Shown here in pieces: positions 54,961 to 63,590 of a stretch of DNA of 64,000 nt. Source of the stretch: DASZVN01 sp035547055 (GTDB taxonomy: Bacteria; Pseudomonadota; Alphaproteobacteria; Rhizobiales; Methylopilaceae); contig DASZVN010000057.1 in NCBI GenBank assembly GCA_035547055.1, positions 27,533 through 91,532 of the forward strand. The letters run 5' to 3'. How positions within the stretch are numbered: the stretch's first letter is position 1; each line of letters starts with the position of its first letter. A program made the translations under genes and the position numbers. The notes under the pieces are model-generated. The model was not told the DNA's origin, searched no databases, and was given only the letters and a program-made list of their open reading frames with translations.

Positions 54961-55317
54961 ATGCACGTCACGCGATTTGCGGCGGCGCCGCGCTATGACG
55001 CGCCGGGCCATTTCGACATGCGGATGCTGCGCCTGCAGGGACAGGAGGCCGGGCCGTCGTCCCGGATGTGGCTCGGCACCTCCCACTTCCTGCCCGGCGG
55101 CCACACCGAGCTCGTGCCGTCGCCCTGCGAGAAGGTCTATGTCGTGCTCGACGGCGAGGTGGTGCTCGACAACGGCACCGAGGAGGCGGTGCTCGGCCAG
55201 TGGGACTCGGTCCGCTTCGCGCCCGGCGAGGCGCGCCGCCTGACCAACCGCACCAACCGTCCGGCCACGACCCTCCTGATCATGGCGGTCGACCCGGGGG
55301 AGAGCGAGAAAAGGTAA
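54961..55317 (+). CDS. Cupin-domain protein
   Basis: 118 residues. Single small barrel with HFLPGGHTELVPSPCEKVYVVLDGEVVLDNG (one His-x-Gly-type metal region and Glu) and SVRFAPGEARRLTNRTNRPA. Function may be ligand binding, isomerisation or dioxygenation. Follows the dehydrogenase by 10 bp, last gene of the BKACE operon. Confidence 0.85.
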   Translation: MHVTRFAAAPRYDAPGHFDMRMLRLQGQEAGPSSRMWLGTSHFLPGGHTELVPSPCEKVYVVLDGEVVLDNGTEEAVLGQWDSVRFAPGEARRLTNRTNRPATTLLIMAVDPGESEKR

Positions 55318-55326
55318 GGCCTCGCC

Positions 55327-55420
55327 GTCATTGCGAGGAGGCGAAGCCGACGAAGCAACCCATGGGCATCAGGCGCTGCATTCGCGGCCCCTGGATCGCT
55401 TGGCTTCGCTCGCAATAGCG
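55327..55420. repeat. Interspersed repeat, GTCATTGCGAGG / CTTCGCTCGCAAT type
   Basis: Left end GTCATTGCGAGGAGGCGAAG, right end TGGCTTCGCTCGCAATAGCG, inverted ends separated by ~50 bases. It lies between the convergent cupin and polyprenyl synthase genes. The GTCATTGCGAG...CTCGCAATGAC type is widespread in this group. Confidence 0.75.
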
Positions 55421-55428
55421 GGCGGTTG

Positions 55429-56448
55429 TCAGTGCCGGCGATCGGCGACGAACTCGACCACGTCGTGGAGCGCCTGCTTCACCGGCCCGTCGGGAAACAG
55501 CGCCAGCGCGTCCTGGGCCATCGCGCCGTAGTGGCGGGCGCGGGTCAGCGTCGCCTCGAGTGCGCCGTGGCGCTGGAGGAGCTGGATCGCCTGCTCGAGG
55601 TCGCCGTCGCCGATCTCGCCGCGCTCCAGCGTGCGCCGCCAGAAGTCACGCTCGGCCTCGTTGCCGCGGCGGAACGCCAGCACCACCGGCAGCGTGATCT
55701 TGCCCTCGCGAAAATCGTCGCCGGTGTTCTTGCCGAGGAGGGCGCCCTGGCCGCCATAGTCGAGCGCGTCGTCGACGAGCTGGAAGGCGATGCCGAGATT
55801 GGCGCCGTAGGAGCGGCAGGCGGCCTGCTCGGCCTTGGGGCTGCGGGCCACCGCCGTGCCGACCTCGCAGGCGGCGGCGAAGAGAGCCGCGGTCTTGGCG
55901 CGGACCACCGCGAGATACTCGTCCTCGGTGGTCGCGGTGTTCTTGGCGGCGGCGAGCTGCATCACCTCGCCCTCGGCGATCACCGCGGCGGCCGCCGAGA
56001 GGATGTCGAGGCAGGGCAGGGAGCCGACCTCGACCATCATCTTGAAGGCCTGGCCGAGCAGGAAGTCGCCGACGAGCACGCTCGCTTCGTTGCCCCACAG
56101 CACGCGGGCGGCACGCTTGCCGCGGCGCATGTCGCTCTCGTCGACCACGTCGTCGTGGAGCAGCGTTGCCGTGTGCATGAACTCGACCGCGGCGGAGAGC
56201 CGCAGATGACCGTCGCCGCGATAGCCGGCGAGGCGAGCCGCAGCGAGCGTCAGCATCGGGCGCAGCCGCTTGCCGCCCGAGGAGATCAGGTGCTGGGCAA
56301 TCTGCGGCACCATCTCGACCTCGGAGGAGGTGCGCGACAGGATCAGCGCGTTGACCCGCTCCATGTCGGCGGCGACCAGCCCGACGAGAGCTTCGATGCC
56401 CTGCTGTCCCTCGGGACGCGGCTCGTCCAGCGCTACGACCACACCCAC
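55429..56448 (-). CDS. Trans-polyprenyl diphosphate synthase (quinone side-chain type)
   Basis: 339 residues from a GTG. First Asp-rich motif LLHDDVVDESDMRRG at ~97-110, second FQLVDDALDYGG, and GGKRLRPML. It extends farnesyl diphosphate with IPP to a long chain for ubiquinone (octa- or decaprenyl; the length cannot be read). GGGAG lies upstream of the GTG. Divergent from the DUF2007 gene. Confidence 0.93.
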   Translation of the reverse strand: MGVVVALDEPRPEGQQGIEALVGLVAADMERVNALILSRTSSEVEMVPQIAQHLISSGGKRLRPMLTLAAARLAGYRGDGHLRLSAAVEFMHTATLLHDDVVDESDMRRGKRAARVLWGNEASVLVGDFLLGQAFKMMVEVGSLPCLDILSAAAAVIAEGEVMQLAAAKNTATTEDEYLAVVRAKTAALFAAACEVGTAVARSPKAEQAACRSYGANLGIAFQLVDDALDYGGQGALLGKNTGDDFREGKITLPVVLAFRRGNEAERDFWRRTLERGEIGDGDLEQAIQLLQRHGALEATLTRARHYGAMAQDALALFPDGPVKQALHDVVEFVADRRH

Positions 56449-56595
56449 GGATCTGCTCTCCCGGTTCCGGCCGGCCCCAAGTGCCGCGGGACCATATGCG
56501 GCAGCGTCGGGGCGAGACAAGCGCCGCGTGCCGCAGCGATGACGAGGTGCGCTATCTGTGGGACAGTCGGCACAGTGCGGGAGAGCCGTGAGGCC

Positions 56596-56823
56596 ATGAA
56601 GGAACTGCTGCGCAGCAACGATATCGTGCTGATCTCCTTCGTCGAGACGCTGCTGCGCCAGGCGAACATCGGCCATCTCGTGCTCGACGGACACATGAGC
56701 GCGCTGGAGGGCTCGGTCGGCGCCCTGCCGCGCCGCGTCCTGGTCGACGAGGGCCAGCTCGCCCGCGCCAAGCGGCTCCTCGCCGAGGAGGGCCTCGGCC
56801 ACGAGCTCGGGGACCGTGCCTGA
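56596..56823 (+). CDS. DUF2007 family small protein
   Basis: 75 residues starting MKELLRSNDIVLISFVETLL, the recognisable DUF2007 (putative signal-transducing) pattern, with HMSALEGSVGALPRRVLVDEG. Between the divergent polyprenyl synthase and the methyltransferase, whose start lies in its last codons (8-base overlap). Confidence 0.88.
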   Translation: MKELLRSNDIVLISFVETLLRQANIGHLVLDGHMSALEGSVGALPRRVLVDEGQLARAKRLLAEEGLGHELGDRA

Positions 56824-57595
56824 GCGCTCGGCAGCGGCGGACGCGCCTCGCGACCTCACCGAGGACCGGCTGCTTGGCGGGCGCGTGGCGGTACGCCAGC
56901 CGCGCCGCGGCCACCGTGCCGGCAGCGATGCGATCCTTCTCGCCGCGAGCGTGCCGGCCGTCGCCGGCGAGCGGGCGATCGATCTCGGTGCCGGCGTCGG
57001 CACCGCCGGTCTCGCCCTCCACGCCCGTGCCGGCGCCCGCGTGCTCCTGGTCGAGATCGACCCGGCGCTGGCCGGGCTCGCCGTCGAGAATGTCGACCTC
57101 AATCGAGCGGGGGCCGATGTCATGGCGTTGATCGGCGATGCGGCGACACTCCGCCCCGAGGCTGCGGCCGGCTTCGCGCCCGCCGATCATGTTCTCGCGA
57201 ACCCGCCCTTCAACCCGCCGACCGGCCGGCGGCCGCCCGACCCGCGGACCGCGCGGGCACGCGTGGCCGAGGCCGATACGCTCGACGCCTGGGCGCGGAC
57301 GGCGGCGCGGCTGCTGCGCCCGGGCGGCAGCTTCACCATGATCTGCCGCGCCGACGGCGTCGCGGCGGCGCTTGCCTCCTTCGAGAGCCGCTTCGGCGGC
57401 CTCGCCCTGCGTTTCGTCCACGGCCGCGAAGGGGAACCGGCGGTCCGCCTCCTGATCGGGGGCTGGCGCGGCAGCCGCGCCCCTCTTCGGGTCCTGCCGC
57501 CGCTCGTGCTGAACGGCGCGGACGGCCGGTTGACGGCAATGGCGGAGGCCATCCATCGCGACGCGGAGCCTCTCCCGCTCCTTGCGGCCGCCTGA
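56816..57595 (+). CDS. SAM-dependent methyltransferase, TrmN6 (tRNA1-Val A37 N6) type
   Basis: 259 residues from a GTG. Motif I AIDLGAGVGTAGLAL, motif II VLLVEIDPALAGLAVEN, and the amino-methyltransferase catalytic NPPFN in HVLANPPFNPPTGRR. The opening DRLLGGRVAVRQPRRGHRAGSDAILLAA is the YfiC/TrmN6 pattern. It should methylate N6 of an adenine, most likely in tRNA. The order ispB-DUF2007-trmN6 is common in rhizobia. Confidence 0.9.
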   Translation: MPERSAAADAPRDLTEDRLLGGRVAVRQPRRGHRAGSDAILLAASVPAVAGERAIDLGAGVGTAGLALHARAGARVLLVEIDPALAGLAVENVDLNRAGADVMALIGDAATLRPEAAAGFAPADHVLANPPFNPPTGRRPPDPRTARARVAEADTLDAWARTAARLLRPGGSFTMICRADGVAAALASFESRFGGLALRFVHGREGEPAVRLLIGGWRGSRAPLRVLPPLVLNGADGRLTAMAEAIHRDAEPLPLLAAA

Positions 57596-57658
57596 CCGGC
57601 TGCCGCGGTGCCGCCACGATTGGCGGTCATTCCACCAGCGGAAAAGGAGGGTTTGGCG

Positions 57659-57847
57659 ATGCCTCCGATGGTTGCGCTGGCGGTCGCGGCGGCCGCGGTC
57701 ACCTTGGGCGCGCGGTGGATGCAGCGCGAATGGCGCAGGGTCAATGCCGAGCTGGCGCGTGCGGACGCCGCGGCCCGGGCACCTGTCCGGACGGACATGC
57801 CGACCCTCCGCCAGGACCCCAAGACCGGCGAGTGGCGGCCCGGCTGA
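57659..57847 (+). CDS. Small single-pass membrane protein, hypothetical
   Basis: 62 residues. One N-terminal hydrophobic segment (MVALAVAAAAVTLGARW), then a charged helix and the tail TLRQDPKTGEWRP. AAGGAGGG lies upstream of the ATG at 57659. An earlier start at 57608 is less likely. Similar short proteins with a PKTGEWRP-type end occur in alphaproteobacteria; no function is known to me. Confidence 0.75.
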   Translation: MPPMVALAVAAAAVTLGARWMQREWRRVNAELARADAAARAPVRTDMPTLRQDPKTGEWRPG

Positions 57848-57910
57848 ACGGGGCATGACGGCGGGCCGGGATTTCGCTAGCTTCCGCCGCCGCCAGACCC
57901 CCGAGAGCCC

Positions 57911-58828
57911 ATGCTAGCCGCCGATTCGCTGAGCCCGACCCGTTCGTTCCAAGGCCTGATCCTGACGCTGCAGCGCTTCTGGGCGGAGCAGGGCTGCGTC
58001 ATCCTCCAGCCCTACGACATGGAGGTCGGGGCCGGCACCTTCCATCCAGCGACGATGCTGCGCGCCCTCGGGCCGAAGCCTTGGAAGGCGGCCTATGTCC
58101 AGCCGTCGCGCCGCCCCAAGGACGGCCGCTACGGCGAGAACCCCAACCGTCTCCAGCACTACTACCAGTTCCAGGTGATCCTGAAGCCGAATCCGCCGAA
58201 CCTCCAGGATCTCTATCTCGCGAGCCTCGCCGCGATCGGCCTCGACGCCGCCGTCCACGACGTCCGCTTCGTCGAGGACGATTGGGAGAGCCCGACCCTC
58301 GGGGCCTGGGGTCTCGGCTGGGAGTGCTGGTGCGACGGCATGGAGGTCAGCCAGTTCACCTATTTCCAGCAGGTCGCCGGGATCGAATGCGCGCCGGTCT
58401 CGGGCGAGCTGACCTACGGGCTGGAGCGCCTGGCGATGTATGTCCAGGGCGTCGAGAACGTCTACGACCTCAGCTTCAACGGCGAGGACGGCACCGGGCG
58501 GGTCTCGTACGGCGACGTGTTCCTGCAGGCCGAGCAGGAATACTCCCGGATGAATTTCGAGCACGCCTCGACCGACATGCTGTTCCGCCATTTCGCCGAC
58601 GCCGAGGCGGAGTGCCGCCACCTGCTCGAGGCCGGCAGCGACGGAGAGCACCAGACGATGGCGCTGCCGGCCTATGACCAGTGCATCAAGGCGAGCCACC
58701 TCTTCAACCTGCTCGACGCCCGCGGCGTGATCTCGGTGACCGAGCGGCAGAGCTACATCCTGCGCGTCCGCGAACTCGCCAAGGCCTGCGGCCAGGCGTG
58801 GCTCGGGACCGCCGGCGGCGGCGCCTGA
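57911..58828 (+). CDS. glyQ: Glycyl-tRNA synthetase alpha subunit
   Basis: 305 residues. Class II synthetase core: FQGLILTLQRFWAEQGCVILQPYDMEVGAGTFHPAT, AYVQPSRRPKDGRYGENPNRLQHYYQFQVI, and QQVAGIECAPVSGELTYGLERLAMY. Forms an alpha2beta2 enzyme with GlyS. glyS normally lies downstream but is not found; the next gene is convergent. Confidence 0.97.
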   Translation: MLAADSLSPTRSFQGLILTLQRFWAEQGCVILQPYDMEVGAGTFHPATMLRALGPKPWKAAYVQPSRRPKDGRYGENPNRLQHYYQFQVILKPNPPNLQDLYLASLAAIGLDAAVHDVRFVEDDWESPTLGAWGLGWECWCDGMEVSQFTYFQQVAGIECAPVSGELTYGLERLAMYVQGVENVYDLSFNGEDGTGRVSYGDVFLQAEQEYSRMNFEHASTDMLFRHFADAEAECRHLLEAGSDGEHQTMALPAYDQCIKASHLFNLLDARGVISVTERQSYILRVRELAKACGQAWLGTAGGGA

Positions 58829-58838
58829 CGAGCCGACG

Positions 58839-59663
58839 TCATCCCGCCGCGGCGTCGGCCTCGCCCCGGTCGTAGTCGGCCATGAGCGCTGCGTGGCGCC
58901 CCTCGATCCAAGAGCGCGTCTCGGGGTGGGTGATGATGTAGCGGCGGCCGTCGCGGATGGCGGCAAGGACGCGCCGTCCGACCTCGTCGGGCGTCAGGCC
59001 GGCGGCGATCTCGTCCGGCGTCTCGGCATAGGGATTGTCGCCCCAGCGCGCGCCGCGCGCGACGGCCGAGTTGGCGTAGATGGCGGTCGCGACCGCCGCC
59101 GGTGCGAGGATGGAGACGCCGATGCCGGTGTTCCGGAGGTCGTAGGCCAGCGCTTCCGAAAACGCGACCACGGCGAATTTGGAGGCGGCGTAGACGCCCG
59201 TCTCGCGGTGGCTGACGAACAGCCCCGCCATCGAGGCGGTGTTGACGACATGGCCGCCTTCGCCGTGGGCGCGGATGCGCGGCACGAAGGCCTGCACGCC
59301 GTGGATCGCGCCGAACAGGTTCACGCCGAGCACCCAATTCCAGGCGTCGTCGGTCACTTCGTCCATCGGGATGCCGCGCAGCACCACGCCGGCGTTGTTC
59401 ATGACGACGTGGACCTTGCCGAATTCGCGATCGATCCGTGCCGCCGCGGCTTCGACCGAGTCCTTGCGTGACACGTCGGTCTCGATGCCGAGGGTAGGCA
59501 CGCCGAGCGCCTCGACCTCGGCCGTAGCCTGAGCGAGCGCGTCGCCCCGAACGTCGAGCAGGGCGACCGCCATGCCGGCGCGGGCGAAGGTGCGGGCACA
59601 GCCGAGGCCGATTCCCGAGGCGGCGCCGGTGACGACCGCGACCTTTCCGGCGAGATCTTCCAT
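58839..59663 (-). CDS. Short-chain dehydrogenase/reductase
   Basis: 274 residues. NAD(P)-binding VVTGAASGIGLGCA; NNAGVV; catalytic Ser in NTASMAGLFV; and Tyr-x-x-x-Lys in TGVYAASK. Substrate unknown. Directly downstream of the MBL-fold gene on the minus strand (11 bp), so these two form a unit. Confidence 0.93.
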   Translation of the reverse strand: MEDLAGKVAVVTGAASGIGLGCARTFARAGMAVALLDVRGDALAQATAEVEALGVPTLGIETDVSRKDSVEAAAARIDREFGKVHVVMNNAGVVLRGIPMDEVTDDAWNWVLGVNLFGAIHGVQAFVPRIRAHGEGGHVVNTASMAGLFVSHRETGVYAASKFAVVAFSEALAYDLRNTGIGVSILAPAAVATAIYANSAVARGARWGDNPYAETPDEIAAGLTPDEVGRRVLAAIRDGRRYIITHPETRSWIEGRHAALMADYDRGEADAAAG

Positions 59664-59674
59664 CGCTTCCCCCT

Positions 59675-60481
59675 TCAGATGCTCGGCGTCGCATCGAGCC
59701 GGGCGACGATGCCCGCGAGCGCGTTCGAGGCGGCGGGATAGTACTGCATCACCAGCGGATCGTGGCCGGGCACGATGTGGTCGCGGCTCGGCGCTGCCGC
59801 CACGAGCTTCTCGAACGCCTCGAGCTGCTCGGCGGTCGAAACGATGGTCGGGAACGGCCGGCCCTCGTCCATGTTGGCGTAGAAATGGGTGGTGTCGGAT
59901 GCCAGCACGACCCAGCCGCGGCGGGTATGGACGCGGACGAACTGGAGGCCGACCGAATGCCCGCCCGCATGGTGGACGGTGATGCCCGGCGCGATCTCGC
60001 CGTCGCCGCGGTGAAAGCGCACCCGTGCCGCGTAATTCAGCCGCACTAGGCCCACGACGTCGTCGATATTGAAGGGATGGTTCAGGAACGGATAGCGCAT
60101 GTGGCGGCCGACCGCGTAGTGCATCTCGGCTTCCTGAAGATGGAAGGTCGCGTGCGGCAGCTTATGGAAATTGCCGACATGGTCGTAGTGCATGTGGCTG
60201 ACGATGACGGTCGAGATAGCGGCCGGATCGACGTCGATCAGCTTGAGCGCGTCGATCGGGCAGCGCAGGAACGCGCGCTTTCTCTGGGCCGCCGTCTCGG
60301 CGGTGAAGCCGAGGTCGAGCAGATAGGTCTCGCGCGCCCCGCGGATCGCCCAGACATAGTAGTCGAGCGGCATGGGGCCGTCGTCGTGAGGATCGGCGCC
60401 GATGAAGTTCTCGGCCCGCGTCGCCGCCCGGGTGGCGTAGCGGATGGCGTAGATCTCGTATTGCGGCAGCCCCTCGGCCAT
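59675..60481 (-). CDS. AHL-lactonase-like metallo-beta-lactamase-fold hydrolase
   Basis: 268 residues. Metal motif SHMHYDHVG with His96, His98, Asp100 and His101; later HHAGGHSVG and LASDTTHFYANM; GHDPLVMQYYP at the end. This spacing and the GHSxG turn resemble AiiA-type N-acyl-homoserine lactonases and related lactonases. The real substrate could be another lactone. No LuxI/LuxR gene is in the window. Confidence 0.87.
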   Translation of the reverse strand: MAEGLPQYEIYAIRYATRAATRAENFIGADPHDDGPMPLDYYVWAIRGARETYLLDLGFTAETAAQRKRAFLRCPIDALKLIDVDPAAISTVIVSHMHYDHVGNFHKLPHATFHLQEAEMHYAVGRHMRYPFLNHPFNIDDVVGLVRLNYAARVRFHRGDGEIAPGITVHHAGGHSVGLQFVRVHTRRGWVVLASDTTHFYANMDEGRPFPTIVSTAEQLEAFEKLVAAAPSRDHIVPGHDPLVMQYYPAASNALAGIVARLDATPSI

Positions 60482-60591
60482 GGCGATTTCCCCGATTTGC
60501 AGCGGTGCTGGGTGACGGCATTTCGCCTCAATCCTATATCCAGATCCGATGCCGCCCGCCCGTTCGCCGGCGGCGGACCAGGAGACGAGCC

Positions 60592-61362
60592 ATGAATCCC
60601 CAGGAGCGCGAGGTGATCGACGGCATCTTCGACCGCCTCAAGCAGGTCGAAGGCCAGCCGCGCGACCCGGAAGCCGAGCAGCACATTTCGCAGCGCGTCG
60701 CCCAGCAGCCTTACGCGCCCTACGCCATGGCGCAGGCGCTCTACGTGCAGGAGCAGGCGCTGAAGCAATATGCCGAGCGGGTGCGCCAGCTCGAGGAAGC
60801 CGCCAAGGCCGCCGAGGCGCAGCGCGCCCAGCCGGCCCAGGGCGGCGGGTTCCTGAGCGGGCTGTTCGGCGGCGGGGCGCCGCAGGCCGCGCCGCCCCAC
60901 CCGGCGCCGCCGCAGCCGGGCTACGCCCCGCCGCAGCAGCCCGGCTATGCAACGCCCCCGCAATACCAGCCGGCTCCGCAAGGGCCGTGGGGCGCGGCCC
61001 CGGCCGCCCCGGCCGGCGGCGGCTTCCTCCGCAGCGCCATGACGACCGCGGCGGGGGTCGCCGGCGGCGCGCTCCTGTTCGAGGGTATTCGCGGCCTGAT
61101 GGGCGGCCACGGCGGCTTCGGCGGCGGGTTTGGCGGCTTCGGCGGCCAGCCGGTCGTCAACGAGACCGTCATCAACGAATACGGCACGCCCGGCGTCACC
61201 GATGCCTCCTCCGATCCCGGCTCCGCCGACTTCGGGGGGGCGGACGCCGAGTACCAGGATGCCGGCTATCAGGATGCCGGCTACCAGGACGGCGGCAGCG
61301 ACGATTTCGGGGACGACGATTTCGGCAACGACGACGATTCCGGCGGGGGCAACTGGGCGTAG
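60592..61362 (+). CDS. DUF2076 family protein
   Basis: 256 residues. Conserved start MNPQEREVIDGIFDRLKQ, helical segment, then Pro/Gln/Gly-rich linkers, a Gly-rich hydrophobic stretch (AAGVAGGALLFEGIRGLMGGHGGFGGG) and an acidic tail with tandem YQDAG repeats (three times) and DDDFGNDDD. Domain DUF2076 has been suggested for periplasmic ligand binding; the low-complexity C-terminus is common in alphaproteobacteria. Function unknown. Confidence 0.87.
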   Translation: MNPQEREVIDGIFDRLKQVEGQPRDPEAEQHISQRVAQQPYAPYAMAQALYVQEQALKQYAERVRQLEEAAKAAEAQRAQPAQGGGFLSGLFGGGAPQAAPPHPAPPQPGYAPPQQPGYATPPQYQPAPQGPWGAAPAAPAGGGFLRSAMTTAAGVAGGALLFEGIRGLMGGHGGFGGGFGGFGGQPVVNETVINEYGTPGVTDASSDPGSADFGGADAEYQDAGYQDAGYQDGGSDDFGDDDFGNDDDSGGGNWA

Positions 61363-61438
61363 GCCCCTGGCGGGCGCTCGGTGGTGCGCCCATAATCGCA
61401 ATGGTGTCGCCGCTTGGCGGCACCGAGGACGTGGCCCG

Positions 61439-61720
61439 ATGAAAACGACCCTCGCGTCCCGCATTCTTGCCGCCGCCGTACTGACGGCGGCAATGGCTGC
61501 GGCGGCTCCGGCTCTGGCGCGGAAGCATCCCTCGCAGCCGACGATTCTCGAGCCGGACCTGGAGACGCTGCCCTACGGCCTGAACCCGCCGCCGCAGACG
61601 CTCTATCCGCAGCCGCGCTCCACGGCGACCCAGCCTCTGCCCAGGGTCCATTCCCAGGTGCCGGTCGGCCGCGCCCAGCCCGGCGTCACGCCGTACGAGC
61701 TCCTGCCCAATCATCCCTGA
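61439..61720 (+). CDS. Small secreted Pro-rich protein, hypothetical
   Basis: 93 residues. Signal peptide with core ILAAAVLTAAMAAAAPALA, mature part Pro/Leu-rich (EPDLETLPYGLNPPPQTLYPQPRS) and no cysteine. Probably a periplasmic or outer-membrane-associated small protein. Follows DUF2076 by 76 bp. Confidence 0.7.
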   Translation: MKTTLASRILAAAVLTAAMAAAAPALARKHPSQPTILEPDLETLPYGLNPPPQTLYPQPRSTATQPLPRVHSQVPVGRAQPGVTPYELLPNHP

Positions 61721-61848
61721 CGGGCGCGGCGGGAGCCGCCGCGCCGCCGGCACGGATGGCCTTTGCGTCCGATTCGCCCTTCGCGCTATCAGAGCGGCGC
61801 GTGATCCGCGCCGTCTTCGGCTTTGGGGCGCGCGCCGGGGAATTTCGC

Positions 61849-62676
61849 ATGCTGCCCGATTTTCTGTGCATCGGCGCCCAGAAGGCGGCGACGACCTGGC
61901 TCCATGTCCATCTCGCCACTCATCCCGAGCTGTGGCTGCCGCCGATCAAGGAGCTGCAGTATTTCAACCACCTGTTCATCGAGGACGATCGCCGCTGGAC
62001 CCATCGGCACCTGGGGGACCATGCCCGTGCCGTGCTTCGGCGCCACGTCAATGCCGGCGGCGAGATCGACCTCGACTATGTCGGCTATGTCAGCCGCCTC
62101 GCGACCGAGGAGCCCTTTACCGAGGCCTGGTACCGCCGCGCCTTCGATCGCCCGGAAGCGGCTGGCCGGCTCCGCGGAGACGTGACCCCAGCCTACTGTG
62201 CGATCGGCGCCGCCGGGATCGCCTATCTCCGCTCGCTGCTCGCAGCGGTAAAAGTCATCTACATCATCCGCGATCCGGTGGAGCGGGCGCTGTCGCATCT
62301 GCGCATGATCGCCGAGCACCGCGGCGTCGCCGCGCCCGACGATGCGAAATGGGAAGAATTCGCCGCCGAGCCGATGGTATGGGCGCACAGCGCCTATTCG
62401 GAGCACGTGCCGCTGTGGCGCGCGGCTTTCGCGCCTGGCGACCTGCTGTTCCTGCCGTACGGCCGGGTCGCGGCCAATCCGCTCGGCGTGCTGCGCGAGG
62501 TGGAGCTGTTCCTGGGGGTGAAGCCCCACGGCTATTCCGGGCTCGACCAGCGCATCCACGCGACGGGTTCCAAGACCGTGTCCGGGTCGCTTCGGGACCG
62601 GCTGGAGGCCCGGCTGGGGCCGGAACGCGCGTTCGTGCGCAACGCCTTCGGTTCGGAATTCGCCGCCGCGATCTGA
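61849..62676 (+). CDS. Sulfotransferase family protein
   Basis: 275 residues. The 5'-phosphosulfate-binding loop GAQKAATTWLHVHLATHP at the N-terminus and the 3'-phosphate region VIYIIRDPVERALSHLRM are those of PAPS sulfotransferases. GDVTPAYC is also typical. It would sulfate a sugar or lipid; the acceptor is unknown. ATG at 61849 chosen because the P-loop normally starts within ten residues. Convergent with the rRNA methyltransferase gene. Confidence 0.86.
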   Translation: MLPDFLCIGAQKAATTWLHVHLATHPELWLPPIKELQYFNHLFIEDDRRWTHRHLGDHARAVLRRHVNAGGEIDLDYVGYVSRLATEEPFTEAWYRRAFDRPEAAGRLRGDVTPAYCAIGAAGIAYLRSLLAAVKVIYIIRDPVERALSHLRMIAEHRGVAAPDDAKWEEFAAEPMVWAHSAYSEHVPLWRAAFAPGDLLFLPYGRVAANPLGVLREVELFLGVKPHGYSGLDQRIHATGSKTVSGSLRDRLEARLGPERAFVRNAFGSEFAAAI

Positions 62677-62681
62677 GGGTG

Positions 62682-63461
62682 CTAAGGCCGGCCGTCGGCG
62701 AGCGCCGCGAGCGCCAGCGCGATCGCTGCGGCGTTCGAGACGTTGAGGCTCTTCACCGCGCCGGGCAGGCCGATCGCGGCAACCGTATCGCACAGCGAGC
62801 GCGTCTTCTGGCGGAGGCCTTTGCCTTCGGCGCCGAGCACGAGCGCCAGCGGTCGTGCCAGCGGCGCCGCGGCAAGGTCCATTTCCGCCTCGGAATCGAG
62901 ACCGACGCAGCGATAGCCGTGGTCGCGGAGATCGAGGATCGCGGCGCCGAGGTTGCGGACCGTGACGAGCGGCACGTGCTCGAGCCCGCCCGAGGCCGCC
63001 TTGGCGAGCACGCCGGTCGCCGCCGGGCTATGTCGCTGGGTGGTGACGATGGCGTCCGCGGCAAAGGCCGCGGCGGTGCGGACGATGGCCCCGACATTGT
63101 GCGGGTCGGTGATCTGGTCGAGCACCAGCACGAGGCCGTGGTCGGGCAGATCCTCGATCTCAAGCGCGGGCAGGGGCTCCGCTTCGAGATAGAGGCCCTG
63201 GTGGACGGCGTCGGGCGTGAGCAGCCGGTCGAGCGCGTCGGGCCGCACGATTTCCGGCGAGATCGCAGGCACGATTCCGGCCTCCCGGAGTCGCGCCAGG
63301 GCGTTCTCGGTCGCGAGCAGGCGCCGCGGCACCCGTTTCGGATTCTTCAGCGCCTCGGCGACGCTGTGGAAGCCATAGAGCACGGCGCGGTCGAGCGATG
63401 CCGGCGGCCGCGGGGCGTGCGGACCGCCGCGTCGGTCACGGCCGGAGCGGGGCGCTGTCAT
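62682..63461 (-). CDS. rlmB: TrmH-family 2'-O-methyltransferase, RlmB-like
   Basis: 259 residues. SPOUT knot motifs: DQITDPHNVGAIVRTAAAF, LVLGAEGKGLRQ, and IGLPGAVKSLNVSNAAAIAL. An N-terminal substrate-binding domain (LYGFHSVAEALKNPKR) is typical of RlmB, which methylates G2251 of 23S rRNA. A tRNA target is not excluded. Confidence 0.92.
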   Translation of the reverse strand: MTAPRSGRDRRGGPHAPRPPASLDRAVLYGFHSVAEALKNPKRVPRRLLATENALARLREAGIVPAISPEIVRPDALDRLLTPDAVHQGLYLEAEPLPALEIEDLPDHGLVLVLDQITDPHNVGAIVRTAAAFAADAIVTTQRHSPAATGVLAKAASGGLEHVPLVTVRNLGAAILDLRDHGYRCVGLDSEAEMDLAAAPLARPLALVLGAEGKGLRQKTRSLCDTVAAIGLPGAVKSLNVSNAAAIALALAALADGRP

Positions 63462-63523
63462 GGGCGGCTTCTGTCACGCCGGCCCGCGGCTGGCAATCGG
63501 CTCCGCCGCAAGGTCCGCGCGGG

Positions 63524-63553
63524 TTGACAGGCTCGCAACGCTGCCCCTAAAGA
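63524..63553 (+). promoter_or_regulatory. Strong promoter for the tRNA-Tyr/tRNA-Gly/tuf unit
   Basis: TTGACA at 63524-63529, 18-bp spacer, TAAAGA at 63548-63553. It is the best -35 in the window and lies about 77 bp before tRNA-Tyr, so the transcript would begin near 63560. Confidence 0.6.
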
Positions 63554-63562
63554 CCCCGCACG

Positions 63563-63590
63563 AAAACCCCTGCCGATGGCAGGGGGTTTT
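63563..63590. terminator. Terminator-like hairpin just after the tRNA-Tyr promoter
   Basis: CCCCTGCC - GAT - GGCAGGGG stem with flanking AAAA (5') and G-TTTT (3'), good intrinsic-terminator shape on both strands. No known gene reads into it; it starts about three bases after the predicted transcript start, so it is more an attenuator or a capping hairpin. Confidence 0.65.
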
